Source: JBBSWB01 sp038046465 (GTDB lineage Archaea; Nanobdellota; Nanobdellia; Woesearchaeales; GW2011-AR9). From it: a stretch of 29,001 nt of DNA. The translations under genes were made by a program, and so were the position numbers. The notes under the pieces are model-generated. The model searched no databases and was not told where the DNA came from. It saw only the letters and a program-made list of their open reading frames with translations. This document shows positions 21,819 through 29,001 of the stretch, piece after piece (position 1 is the stretch's first letter; each line of letters opens with the position of its first letter). The stretch lies in assembly GCA_038046465.1 (NCBI GenBank), contig JBBSWB010000037.1, forward strand, positions 1 to 29,001. The letters run 5' to 3'.

Positions 21819-23165
21819 ATGGTGTTTGATGTTATTATTGGCCGATCGAAGCACGATGTAGAAAAGTATGGTAAAAGAGGAGTAGTGTTAATCGGCAAAC
21901 AGTATATTGAGATGGGGCAGACCACTTCACTTTCTAATCCGGTTTACTTAGATGTAGCTGGTTCGCACGTAGTTTTTATTGTGGGCAAGCGTGGATCCGG
22001 AAAATCTTATTCGATGGGTGCGATTGCTGAAGGGTTAGCAGACTTGCCTTTAGAAATTAAGCAAAATCTTTCTATCGTTCTGCTGGATACGATGGGTATC
22101 TATTGGACGATGAAATATCCTAATTACCAAGATGCAGAAATTTTAAAGAAATGGGACATAGAACCCAAAGGATTGGATGTAAAAATTTATACTCCTGCTG
22201 GTTTTTTCTACCGCTATAAAGAAGAAGGCATTCCTACTGATTTTCCGTTTACTCTCCGCCCAATTGATGTTGAGCCGCACGAATGGTGTACTACATTTAA
22301 TCTAGATCCCAACTCTACCGAAGGTGTTTTGATTACGCGAATTATCCAGTTGTTAAACTTGAAAAAAGAGAGTTATGATTTAGATACAATCATCGAATTA
22401 GCTAAAAATGATCCGGAAAGTGATAAAAACACTAAAAGCGTAATTGTCAACCAATTCGAAAAAGCTAAAGGCTGGGAAATCTTTTCTCGGGAAGGTACTC
22501 CTTTAAAAGATATTATTGCTAAAGGACAGATTACCGTCTTAGATGTAAGTCCCTATGCGACCATGGCTTCTGGATGGGAGATTAAAGCGTTAGTAGTGGG
22601 TATTATTTCCCGAACTTTATTTCAACAAAGAATGTTGGCTCGAAAAACGGAAGAATTCAAAACGGTAGATGCCGCTATGCATTATTTTTCTAAAGAAGTT
22701 GAGCAGGAAATGGAAGAGCCGTTAGTGTGGTTAGCTTTAGATGAAGCCCATGAACTTTTGCCTCATGAAGGAAAAACTGCCGCTTCGGAAGCTTTAATCA
22801 CAATCTTAAGAGAAGGTCGCCAACCAGGAATTTCTTTAATTTTAGCTTCACAGCAGCCAGGAAAAATTCACACTGATGTTATGACCCAAGCGGATACGGT
22901 AATTGCCCATCGGCTTACTGCTCGGATGGATGTAGAGGCTTTAGGACAATTAACCCAAAGCTATATGCGCCAGGGATTAGAAAGAGAAATCGATAATTTG
23001 CCTCGCGTTAATGGCGCAGCAGTTATTTTTGATGATGCTAATGAACGTATCTTCCCGGTGCAGATGAGACCAAGATTTACTTGGCACGGCGGCGGAAGTC
23101 CTTTTGCAATTTCTGAAAAGAAAGAATATTTCAGTAAAGGATTAAAAGAATTAAAAGGGTTTTGA
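21819..23165 (+). CDS. HerA/FtsK-like AAA+ ATPase (DUF87 type)
   Basis: 448 residues. The Walker A is GKRGSGKS (56-63) and Walker B WLALDEAHELLP (about 303-314), followed by REGRQPGISLILASQQPGKI, a sensor segment common to HerA helicases. HerA works with NurA in DNA end resection, or alone in other DNA-pumping systems. The N-terminal HAS-barrel domain is short here (about 45 residues), and no nurA is visible in the window. It may be one of several HerA paralogues rather than the resection helicase. Confidence 0.85.
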   Translation: MVFDVIIGRSKHDVEKYGKRGVVLIGKQYIEMGQTTSLSNPVYLDVAGSHVVFIVGKRGSGKSYSMGAIAEGLADLPLEIKQNLSIVLLDTMGIYWTMKYPNYQDAEILKKWDIEPKGLDVKIYTPAGFFYRYKEEGIPTDFPFTLRPIDVEPHEWCTTFNLDPNSTEGVLITRIIQLLNLKKESYDLDTIIELAKNDPESDKNTKSVIVNQFEKAKGWEIFSREGTPLKDIIAKGQITVLDVSPYATMASGWEIKALVVGIISRTLFQQRMLARKTEEFKTVDAAMHYFSKEVEQEMEEPLVWLALDEAHELLPHEGKTAASEALITILREGRQPGISLILASQQPGKIHTDVMTQADTVIAHRLTARMDVEALGQLTQSYMRQGLEREIDNLPRVNGAAVIFDDANERIFPVQMRPRFTWHGGGSPFAISEKKEYFSKGLKELKGF

Positions 23166-23238
23166 ACTGTTATTCTCGGCTATCAAAAACAATATATACC
23201 CTTAAAAATTGGTTAGTTTTATCAGCAGGTTTATCTGT

Positions 23239-23245
23239 GAGGTGG
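23239..23245 (+). promoter_or_regulatory. Shine-Dalgarno site of the cDPGS-like gene
   Basis: GAGGTGG, 4 nt before ATG 23250. A TATA-like AATATATA at 23191-23198 predicts a leader of about 30 nt. The same GAGGTGG is used at 2062-2068. Confidence 0.6.
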
Positions 23246-23249
23246 AATC

Positions 23250-24575
23250 ATGAGAACAAAAGTTTTAATCATGGGTGCAGCAGGAAGGGATTTTCATGCA
23301 TTTAATACTTATTTTAGGAATAATGATACTTTTGAAGTTGTAGCCTTTACTGCAACTCAAATACCTTACATCGATGAGCGAAAATATCCTGCAGAATTAG
23401 CCGGCAGATTATATCCCGCAGGCATCCCCATTTTTCCTGAAGAAGAATTGGTAGATTTGATCAAAACTAAACAAGTAGATTTAGTCGTTTTTGCTTATAG
23501 CGATGTTAATTATCAATATTTGATGAATCGGGGTTCTACGGTGATGGCTGCCGGAGCAAGTTTTATGTTTCTCGGACATAATGACACTATGGTAAAATCG
23601 ACCAAACCCGTAATTTCTGTCTGTGCAGTAAGAACTGGTTGTGGTAAATCCCAAACTACCCGAAAAATATTAGATTTAATTAAGCAGTCTGGTAAGCGCG
23701 TCGTAGCCATTCGTCATCCCATGCCCTATGGGGATTTAGTTAAACAAAAAGTACAGCGTTTTGCTACCTATCACGATATGGATGAAGCAGAATGTACCAT
23801 TGAAGAACGGGAAGAATACGAACCGTATGTTTCTCGCGGCTTAGTGATTTATGCTGGAGTTGATTACGAAGCGATTTTACGTAAAGCGGAACAGGAAGCA
23901 GATATTATTCTATGGGATGGGGGCAATAATGATTTTTCATTTTATAAATCTGATTTAGAAATCGTCGTGGTTGATCCTTTGCGAGCAGGTGATGAAGTAA
24001 GTTATTATCCTGGGGAAATAAACTTTCGCCGTGCTAAAATAATCGTATTTAATAAAATGGATTCGGCTAAAGAAAGCGATGTAAAAATTATTGAAGAAAA
24101 TATTCATAAATTCAATCCTCACGCGCAGGTAATTTATGCTGATTCTGAATTAATTATTGATTTTCCTAAACTTATTGCCGGGAAAAAGGTTCTCTGTGTT
24201 GAAGACGGCCCTACTACTACCCATGGCGGAGTAAAGACGGGGGCAGCTTCCGTTGCGGCATTAAGAAACGGGGCAGTAGAATTAATCAGCGCCAAAGATT
24301 ATGCTGTAGGCGAAATTAAGAAAACTTATGAAAAATACCCTAAAGTGGGTAATTTACTGCCGGCGATGGGTTATAGTGAACAGCAAATTAACGATTTACA
24401 GGAAACTATTAATCGCGTACCTTGCGATGTAGTGGTATCTGGAACACCCATTGATTTAACTAAATTGATTACTATTAACAAACCTTTAGTTACCGTTGGT
24501 TACGAGTTAAAAGAAAGAGCAAGCAGTTTAAAGTTAAACCAAGTGGTTAAGGAGTTCTTAACAGAATTTTGTTAA
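23250..24575 (+). CDS. Cyclic 2,3-diphosphoglycerate synthetase-like GTPase/ATPase
   Basis: 441 residues. The N-terminus is a Rossmann-like domain (MRTKVLIMGAAGRDFHAFN), and the P-loop is RTGCGKSQTTR (about 128-138), followed by VVDPLRAGDEVSYYPGE and FNKMDSAKE. Overall this fits the cDPGS family, known for making the compatible solute cDPG in methanogens. Homologues are widespread in archaea that do not make cDPG, where the role is unknown. It is preceded by an SD site and has its own promoter. Confidence 0.85.
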   Translation: MRTKVLIMGAAGRDFHAFNTYFRNNDTFEVVAFTATQIPYIDERKYPAELAGRLYPAGIPIFPEEELVDLIKTKQVDLVVFAYSDVNYQYLMNRGSTVMAAGASFMFLGHNDTMVKSTKPVISVCAVRTGCGKSQTTRKILDLIKQSGKRVVAIRHPMPYGDLVKQKVQRFATYHDMDEAECTIEEREEYEPYVSRGLVIYAGVDYEAILRKAEQEADIILWDGGNNDFSFYKSDLEIVVVDPLRAGDEVSYYPGEINFRRAKIIVFNKMDSAKESDVKIIEENIHKFNPHAQVIYADSELIIDFPKLIAGKKVLCVEDGPTTTHGGVKTGAASVAALRNGAVELISAKDYAVGEIKKTYEKYPKVGNLLPAMGYSEQQINDLQETINRVPCDVVVSGTPIDLTKLITINKPLVTVGYELKERASSLKLNQVVKEFLTEFC

Positions 24576-24650
24576 TTATTTTTTATAATGGGTTACAACC
24601 ATTTATTTTATTTTAATTTGTTTAATATTTTTATCTTTTAATATTTTAAT

Positions 24651-25556
24651 TTACATCCCTTCTAGTTTTTTAATCCTTTCATCTATATCTGGGTGAGTGG
24701 AAAATAAATTCTGCATCCACGATCTTTGCGCCTTATTGTGTCGGAAAGGAATGGAAATAAATAAATGAGCCGTAGCTTTATTGGCGTAATCAACCAGAGG
24801 GTCAGGATCATTTTTAATTTTATTGAGAGCATCAGCAAGACCTTTTGGATATCTGGTTAGCATTGCACCGGAAGCATCAGCAAGAAATTCTCTCTTTCTG
24901 GATACGGCTAATTTAATCAATTCTCCAATCAAAGGAGCCAAGATTGCCAAAACGATTCCTACAATAATAAAAATAATCGTCAACTGATTATTATCATTAT
25001 CCTGGTCTTTTCTTCCCCATAAAAAACTGCGCAGCAGAAAATCAGATAACAACACAGTTAAGCCGACCAGAACCGAGGTAAGCATCATAACTCGAATATC
25101 AAAATTCTTGATATGGGATATTTCGTGGGCGATTACTCCTTCCAGTTCTAATTTATTCATTTTATTTAATAATCCAGTGGTTACGGTAACTGAAGAATGT
25201 TCCGGATCTCTTCCGGTAGCAAAAGCATTCAAAGCATCGTCTTCAATGACATATACTTTAGGTGTTTTAGGCAGTCCCGCAGCAATAGCAATTCCTTCTA
25301 CCGTGTTAATTAAATAGGTGTGTTGTGGTTTTTGAGCTTCTTTAGCTTTAGTCATAGTAAGAATAGCATTGGCTCCGCCGTAATAGCTAATTAAAAAGTA
25401 AATAATTCCAATTACTAAAGCCAAGCCCAGACCAAAATAAGAATTACCATAAAAAAAACCAATAATATACCCTAAAAAAGTAACAAAGACTAAAAAAATG
25501 AAAACTAACAAGTAAGTTTTTCTTTGGTTAGCAGCAATTTCTTCATAGAAGCTCAT
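24651..25556 (-). CDS. htpX: HtpX-like M48 family membrane metalloprotease
   Basis: 301 residues. Two N-terminal helices (about 14-36 and 41-60) anchor the protein; the zinc motif is H144-E-I-S-H148 (VIAHEISHIKNFD), with the third ligand in REFLADASGA (about 226-236). Two more helices lie between. It degrades misfolded membrane proteins. It lies 51 nt downstream of the LemA gene on the same strand; HtpX-LemA pairs are common in prokaryotes, so cotranscription is likely. Confidence 0.94.
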   Translation of the reverse strand: MSFYEEIAANQRKTYLLVFIFLVFVTFLGYIIGFFYGNSYFGLGLALVIGIIYFLISYYGGANAILTMTKAKEAQKPQHTYLINTVEGIAIAAGLPKTPKVYVIEDDALNAFATGRDPEHSSVTVTTGLLNKMNKLELEGVIAHEISHIKNFDIRVMMLTSVLVGLTVLLSDFLLRSFLWGRKDQDNDNNQLTIIFIIVGIVLAILAPLIGELIKLAVSRKREFLADASGAMLTRYPKGLADALNKIKNDPDPLVDYANKATAHLFISIPFRHNKAQRSWMQNLFSTHPDIDERIKKLEGM

Positions 25557-25607
25557 TTTAGTTTACCTTTGTTAGCTTTAATATAAAATTAAATAAAAAG
25601 ATAATGA

Positions 25608-26159
25608 TCAAAATTCGACTTTGACATTATCTCTTTCTTTTCCTTCAACTTCAAAAAATTCTTTTTGCGCAAAATTAAATAGTTTTGCAAAGAAATTTTT
25701 AGGAAATACTTGAATTGCTTCATTGTACAACATTACGCTATCATTGTAAAATTGTCTGGAATAAGCAATTTTAGATTCGGTTCCAGAAAGCTCTTCTTGA
25801 AGCATCTTGAAATTTTCATTAGCTTTAAGCTGGGGATAATTTTCAGCTACGGCAAAGATTGATTTTAAAGCTTCAGTAATCTGGTTGGAAGCCTGAGCTT
25901 TTTTACTCATTGAACCAGACATTAATGAAGTTCGGGCTTTGGTAACTTCTTCCAGAACTCCTTTTTCATGTTTCATATATCCTTTAACGGTATTAATCAA
26001 ATTAGGAATTAAATCATATCTTCGTTTTAGTTGCACATCTATTTGCGCCCAGGCATTAGTTACTCTTAGCCTAAGCCTAATTAGGCTGTTATAAATGTAA
26101 ATAACTGAAAGCAATAATATAGCTCCCACCACAATAAGTATTATCCAAAGTGTATCCAT
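25608..26159 (-). CDS. LemA family protein
   Basis: 183 residues. One N-terminal helix (about 5-27) is followed by the family signature NAWAQIDVQLKRRYDLIPNL and a long helical bundle, with ESKIAYSRQFYNDSVMLYN near the C-terminus. LemA proteins sit in the membrane with the helical part outside; the function is unclear, though the pairing with HtpX hints at membrane protein quality control. The TATA-like element at about 26175-26184 is close to the ATG. Confidence 0.93.
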   Translation of the reverse strand: MDTLWIILIVVGAILLLSVIYIYNSLIRLRLRVTNAWAQIDVQLKRRYDLIPNLINTVKGYMKHEKGVLEEVTKARTSLMSGSMSKKAQASNQITEALKSIFAVAENYPQLKANENFKMLQEELSGTESKIAYSRQFYNDSVMLYNEAIQVFPKNFFAKLFNFAQKEFFEVEGKERDNVKVEF

Positions 26160-26309
26160 TTTTATTCCCTCGTCTTTATAATTATTAGATTAACAATTAA
26201 AAGTTAGTAAGCCTGCTGTTTTAAAAATCTTTTGTAAATTAATTTATTTCTCGCTATTTTTTCCATTACTGTTCATTATTTTTCATTACCTTTCTTTAGT
26301 AGATAGTAT

Positions 26310-26425
26310 GTAATAGGTCAGCTTGCACGGCGCGATTATTTTTGGCTCAAAAGTTAAACTTAGACAATCTAATTTAAGCACAACTTACCAAAAATGCGCC
26401 TCCCTTGGCAAAGCAGACCTATTAC
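26310..26425 (-). ncRNA. Candidate rod-shaped structured RNA, 116 nt
   Basis: On the minus strand the ends pair over 10 bp (GUAAUAGGUC with GACCUAUUAC). Continuing inward are UUGC/GCAA, GGCGC/GCGCC, AUUUUUGG/CCAAAAAU and UUAAA-UUAGA with UCUAA-G-UUUAA, so about 30 bp form in one hairpin with small internal loops. A minus-strand TATA (TTATATAA, about 26443-26450) is about 22-25 nt before the folded 5' end. The long rod recalls SRP-type RNAs but lacks the conserved SRP apical motif. The family is unknown. Confidence 0.5.
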
Positions 26426-26497
26426 TTACAGCAGATAGCAAATTATATAAATTAAACAGATATATCTAATCTTATATTATATAAATGAGCATAGAGT

Positions 26498-26505
26498 TAT
26501 ATAAT
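26498..26505 (+). promoter_or_regulatory. TATA box of the SpoIIM-like gene
   Basis: TTATATAA centred about 31 nt before ATG 26533. It is divergent from the structured RNA promoter. Confidence 0.45.
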
Positions 26506-26532
26506 CAATCTAAATATAAAAAAGGTAGATAG

Positions 26533-27423
26533 ATGGTACTGGAACACATTTTTCCTGAAGATTGGCTTGAGCGTAAAGGAAAATACGCCTTTTTTTTAGG
26601 AGTTGTTTATTCTGCGGTAGGTATTTTAATCGCTTCTATTTTATTTCCAGGTGATCCTGCTTTAGTTGCAGTTGCTTTTACTTCTTTGTTGTTGTTACCA
26701 GAATTATACAAAATATTTTCTATTGAAGAACGGCAGGAAGGCATGGAGCGAAAGTTTTCTTTCATTTCTTTATGGAAAGACGATATTGGTTTAGTAAGAG
26801 TTTATATCTTTTTATTTTTAGGAATCCTGTTGGTTTATTCTATTGGTACCATGGTTATGCCTCAAATGCAAGCTAACACTTTGTTTCGGGAGCAGTTAGA
26901 AATAAGATTTGGGCAAGGGTTTACCGGGCAAGCGGTTGCTTCTGGGCAGACTAGCAGTATTTTTTCCATGGGTTTATTTTACGATTTATTGAGCAATAAC
27001 TTTATGGTTCTAATTGCCTGTTTTATTACGGCTCTGCTTACTGGTGATGGGGCTATTTTTTTAATTGCGTGGAACGCCTCAGTGTGGGGAACTATTTTTG
27101 GATTGACTGCCAAATGCGCTGGTTTATTTGCAGGCACCCATCCTTTTGCTTATTTTGGTTTAATTATTTTAATCGTCTTCCCTCATATGATTATCGAAGC
27201 TATCTCTTATTTCCTGGCCGCAATTTCTGGTTCAATTATTTCTAAAGATGTAATCTTGGAAAGGTTTGCTTCAGAACGATTTTTTGAAGTATTCGGTTTT
27301 AATTTATATCTGTTGCTGCTGGCTTTATTCTTTTTAGTATTGGGAGCAATTGTAGAAACTTTTGTTTTAAATAATATCAGCATTTACCAAGAAATTATTA
27401 AAATGAGTTTCCTGGGCTGTTAA
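26533..27423 (+). CDS. SpoIIM-like (DUF95) integral membrane protein
   Basis: 296 residues with about six hydrophobic helices (roughly 20-40, 44-58, 88-108, 156-178, 205-228 and 258-283). The GTIFGLTAKCAGLF segment and the FPHMIIEAISYFLAA phrase match the stage II sporulation protein M family, which is widespread in archaea that do not sporulate. A role in membrane or cell-envelope biology is inferred; nothing more specific is supported. It is followed 42 nt later by a C39-like peptidase gene on the same strand. Confidence 0.85.
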   Translation: MVLEHIFPEDWLERKGKYAFFLGVVYSAVGILIASILFPGDPALVAVAFTSLLLLPELYKIFSIEERQEGMERKFSFISLWKDDIGLVRVYIFLFLGILLVYSIGTMVMPQMQANTLFREQLEIRFGQGFTGQAVASGQTSSIFSMGLFYDLLSNNFMVLIACFITALLTGDGAIFLIAWNASVWGTIFGLTAKCAGLFAGTHPFAYFGLIILIVFPHMIIEAISYFLAAISGSIISKDVILERFASERFFEVFGFNLYLLLLALFFLVLGAIVETFVLNNISIYQEIIKMSFLGC

Positions 27424-27465
27424 AGTACAAAATATTTAAGAAGACAATTAACTTGTCCTTTTCAA

Positions 27466-27990
27466 ATGAAGCAATTAGATTTTCCAACACTTAGGCAGAC
27501 TTATGGATATGACTGTGGTGCAGCCGCCTTACAGACAATTTTGGCTTATTATGGCTTAAACATTCGCGGGGAATTAATCATTAAACTTGCCAAAACCAAT
27601 AAGAAAAAAGGCACCTCTATTTCTGGAATGCTTTACGTCTTAAAGAAATATAACCTGCAATTCGATGCAAAAAAGATGTCAATGGCAACTTTAAAGAATT
27701 ACCTTAATAAAAAAATTCCGGTAATTCTTCTTTTACAGGCCTGGAATGGCAAACCTATCGATTATACCAGCGATTTTAAAGATGGGCACTGGGTAGTTCT
27801 GGTCGGCTATGATAAGCAGAAATTTATTTTTGAGGATCCTTATGTTTTTGAGCACACCTTCTTAACAGAGCAAGAACTAAAAAAACGATGGCATTCTGAA
27901 CAAAATGGAAAAAAGATATTTAATTATGGTATTGCGGTTTATGGAAAAGAACCGGTTTATAATTCTAAAAAAATAATTCACTTGGATTAA
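27466..27990 (+). CDS. C39-like cysteine peptidase domain protein
   Basis: 174 residues. The catalytic cysteine lies in YGYDCGAAALQTIL (about residue 17), the histidine in DGHWVVLVGYD (about residue 108), and the likely Asp in FEDPYV (about residue 125). These are the signatures of the papain-like peptidase family C39, which trims double-glycine leader peptides. No transporter or membrane helix is attached, so it is a stand-alone domain. The last few residues overlap the convergent nuclease gene. Confidence 0.88.
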   Translation: MKQLDFPTLRQTYGYDCGAAALQTILAYYGLNIRGELIIKLAKTNKKKGTSISGMLYVLKKYNLQFDAKKMSMATLKNYLNKKIPVILLLQAWNGKPIDYTSDFKDGHWVVLVGYDKQKFIFEDPYVFEHTFLTEQELKKRWHSEQNGKKIFNYGIAVYGKEPVYNSKKIIHLD

Positions 27991-28838
27991 AACTTGCTTT
28001 CTGGTTTGAGCACAGGTGATTCTTCAAGGCAATTACAAGTATCATAAAAATCGCATTGCCCGGTTTTCCATTTACATAAAGGGCTTATCTTTTTTAGGTA
28101 ATCTTCCTTTTTTTCGGTTGCGCTAGTGTGGGCATGAATCAGACTAATCTCCTTTCGAGCTAGCTCTAACAATCCCTCATCTACAGTCATTAATTTTAAT
28201 TTATGCCGCAAGAAAAAAATTCCCGCTTTAGAAGGCAGTTTTCCATATTTTTCAAAATAGAGTAAAGCATAAATCGCTAATTGCAGTTTAATACTATCTT
28301 TCATCTCAAACAAGGAATTGGTCTTGTAATCGATGATCTGCACTTCTTCTTCAATGCAATGGATGGCATCAATAAACCCTTGGATAGAATAGTTGTCTGA
28401 AACAAATTTTTGTTCTCGTAAGGGAATTTGCAGCTGAAAAGCTTCTTCTAAAGGGATATTTTTTTCTTTCATTAAAGCAGCAATATTTTCTAGAAAATGA
28501 TCGGTCCAATTCATAATCATCAGCATGGTTTCTTCAAAATAAAACCGTTCCTGGTCTTTGCTTAGTTTAAGTCCATCTAATTTAGGTCGATAGAAATTCC
28601 AGTAATGCAGCAGCAGTTTTTGAATGACTTCTTTAAATTTAATTTGATAATTAGTTTCTCGGCTAAACAAAGAAATATCTAAGTCATAAAAATTTTCTAA
28701 AGTGGAATGGGCAATGTTTCCTCGTATTTGATGGATGTTAGGTAGGGAAGGCAGTTTTTCAATATACTGGTAATAATATTTTCTAGGACATTGTTTAAAA
28801 GTATTTATTGACGATGGGGATTCAATCCGTTTAGCCAT
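27987..28838 (-). CDS. PD-(D/E)XK nuclease with Fe-S cluster (RecB/Cas4-like)
   Basis: 283 residues. The motifs are GNIAHSTLE (with H44), the Asp of GFIDAI, DYKT (motif DxK), and QLAIYALLYFEK. A cysteine at residue 17 (CPRK) and three or four at the C-terminus (CKWKTGQCDFYDTCNC) are the usual ligands of the 4Fe-4S cluster of Cas4/AddB-type nucleases. No CRISPR array or other cas gene is visible, so it is more likely a repair nuclease than a Cas4 in context. An SD site GAGGTAG (28847-28853) precedes the ATG. Confidence 0.9.
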   Translation of the reverse strand: MAKRIESPSSINTFKQCPRKYYYQYIEKLPSLPNIHQIRGNIAHSTLENFYDLDISLFSRETNYQIKFKEVIQKLLLHYWNFYRPKLDGLKLSKDQERFYFEETMLMIMNWTDHFLENIAALMKEKNIPLEEAFQLQIPLREQKFVSDNYSIQGFIDAIHCIEEEVQIIDYKTNSLFEMKDSIKLQLAIYALLYFEKYGKLPSKAGIFFLRHKLKLMTVDEGLLELARKEISLIHAHTSATEKKEDYLKKISPLCKWKTGQCDFYDTCNCLEESPVLKPESKF

Positions 28839-28909
28839 AGAAAAATCTACCTCTTTTTAATTAATTTTTAGAAAAAGACAGGTTTATATGTTTTTCTCTT
28901 GTGGCTCAT

Positions 28910-28972
28910 ATGTTTTGGTTGTTGTTGGGGGTTTTATTTAGTTTTTACCGGCTTAGTAGAAAGTCATCTTGA
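28910..28972 (+). CDS. Possible 20-residue membrane peptide
   Basis: MFWLLLGVLFSFYRLSRKSS, then TGA. A TATA-like TTTATATG is centred 23 nt upstream of the ATG. The hydrophobic N-terminal half plus basic tail could insert into a membrane. It is too short to be sure; chance is a fair alternative. Confidence 0.25.
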   Translation: MFWLLLGVLFSFYRLSRKSS

Positions 28973-29001
28973 AAATTACTCTTAGGTTGTAGGCTATTAG
29001 C
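28945..29001 (-). CDS. Possible C-terminal end of a gene beyond the right edge
   Basis: One minus-strand frame is open from the window edge and ends with a TAA at 28945-28947 (ending DDFLLSR). Only 18 residues are visible, too few to support a family, and the alternative frames are also short. Confidence 0.2.
   Translation of the reverse strand, partial: ANSLQPKSNFQDDFLLSR

Noticed and set aside
21819..23165. HerA-NurA DNA end-resection operon
   Set aside because: The ATPase is HerA-like, but no NurA, Mre11 or Rad50 gene lies next to it, so this role is not supported.
26310..26425. SRP RNA
   Set aside because: It is too short and lacks the conserved apical GGAAG-type motif and the Alu-domain signatures.
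27987..28838. CRISPR-associated Cas4
   Set aside because: There is no CRISPR array and no other cas gene in the window; the Fe-S RecB-like fold also fits general repair nucleases.

Overview
The window looks like a chromosomal piece of an AT-rich archaeon, most likely a small-genome DPANN lineage (Woesearchaeota/Pacearchaeota-like; the placement is inference). Archaeal hallmarks are DNA topoisomerase VI A and B, archaeal-type DnaG, a HerA/FtsK-like ATPase, RIO1 next to a Pno1/Dim2-like KH protein, an archaeal/eukaryotic-type TrpRS, intron-containing tRNAs with bulge-helix-bulge (BHB) splice motifs, and TATA boxes centred about 25-29 nt before many start codons, which points to mostly leaderless mRNAs.

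Layout. 1-4750: partial gene, circularly permuted GTPase and a small divergent gene sharing one palindromic TATA box, two small membrane proteins, trpS, a 55-residue ORF, and an NFACT-family protein lacking its C-terminal domain. 4800-8900: a TldD-family protease, tRNA-Cys(GCA) with two introns, an unrecognised protein, tRNA-Arg(UCU) with two introns at unusual sites, a methyltransferase-like protein and a HEPN/MNT pair. 9012-12662: a diversity-generating retroelement (DGR). A coiled-coil protein and a target protein form an operon; the target ends in an 86-nt variable repeat (VR). A hairpin follows, then the template repeat (TR) and a DGR-type reverse transcriptase. All 11 TR/VR differences fall at adenines of the TR. 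This cassette is visibly richer in G and C at its 5' end than the surrounding genes.

12649-17423 is a minus-strand informational block: cyclophilin lipoprotein, top6A and top6B in one operon with ATGA overlaps, then the KH protein and RIO1 kinase. 17531-19500 holds an unknown gene, a small RNA with a bacterial-style terminator, an IS200/IS605-type element with end hairpins and a structured leader, and a two-helix membrane protein. 19740-24575 holds a structured RNA candidate, dnaG, a small unknown protein, a HerA-like ATPase and a cyclic 2,3-diphosphoglycerate synthetase-like protein. 24651-28838 holds HtpX and LemA, a rod-shaped RNA candidate, a SpoIIM-like membrane protein, a C39-like peptidase and an Fe-S RecB/Cas4-like nuclease.

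The strongest systems for a second look are the DGR, whose RT can be expected to copy TR RNA with adenine errors into the C-terminus of the target, and the two tRNA genes that each carry two introns with BHB elements. Three further unassigned structured RNAs (18260-18358, 19740-19822, 26310-26425) are supported by complementary stems; the latter two also have well-placed promoters.
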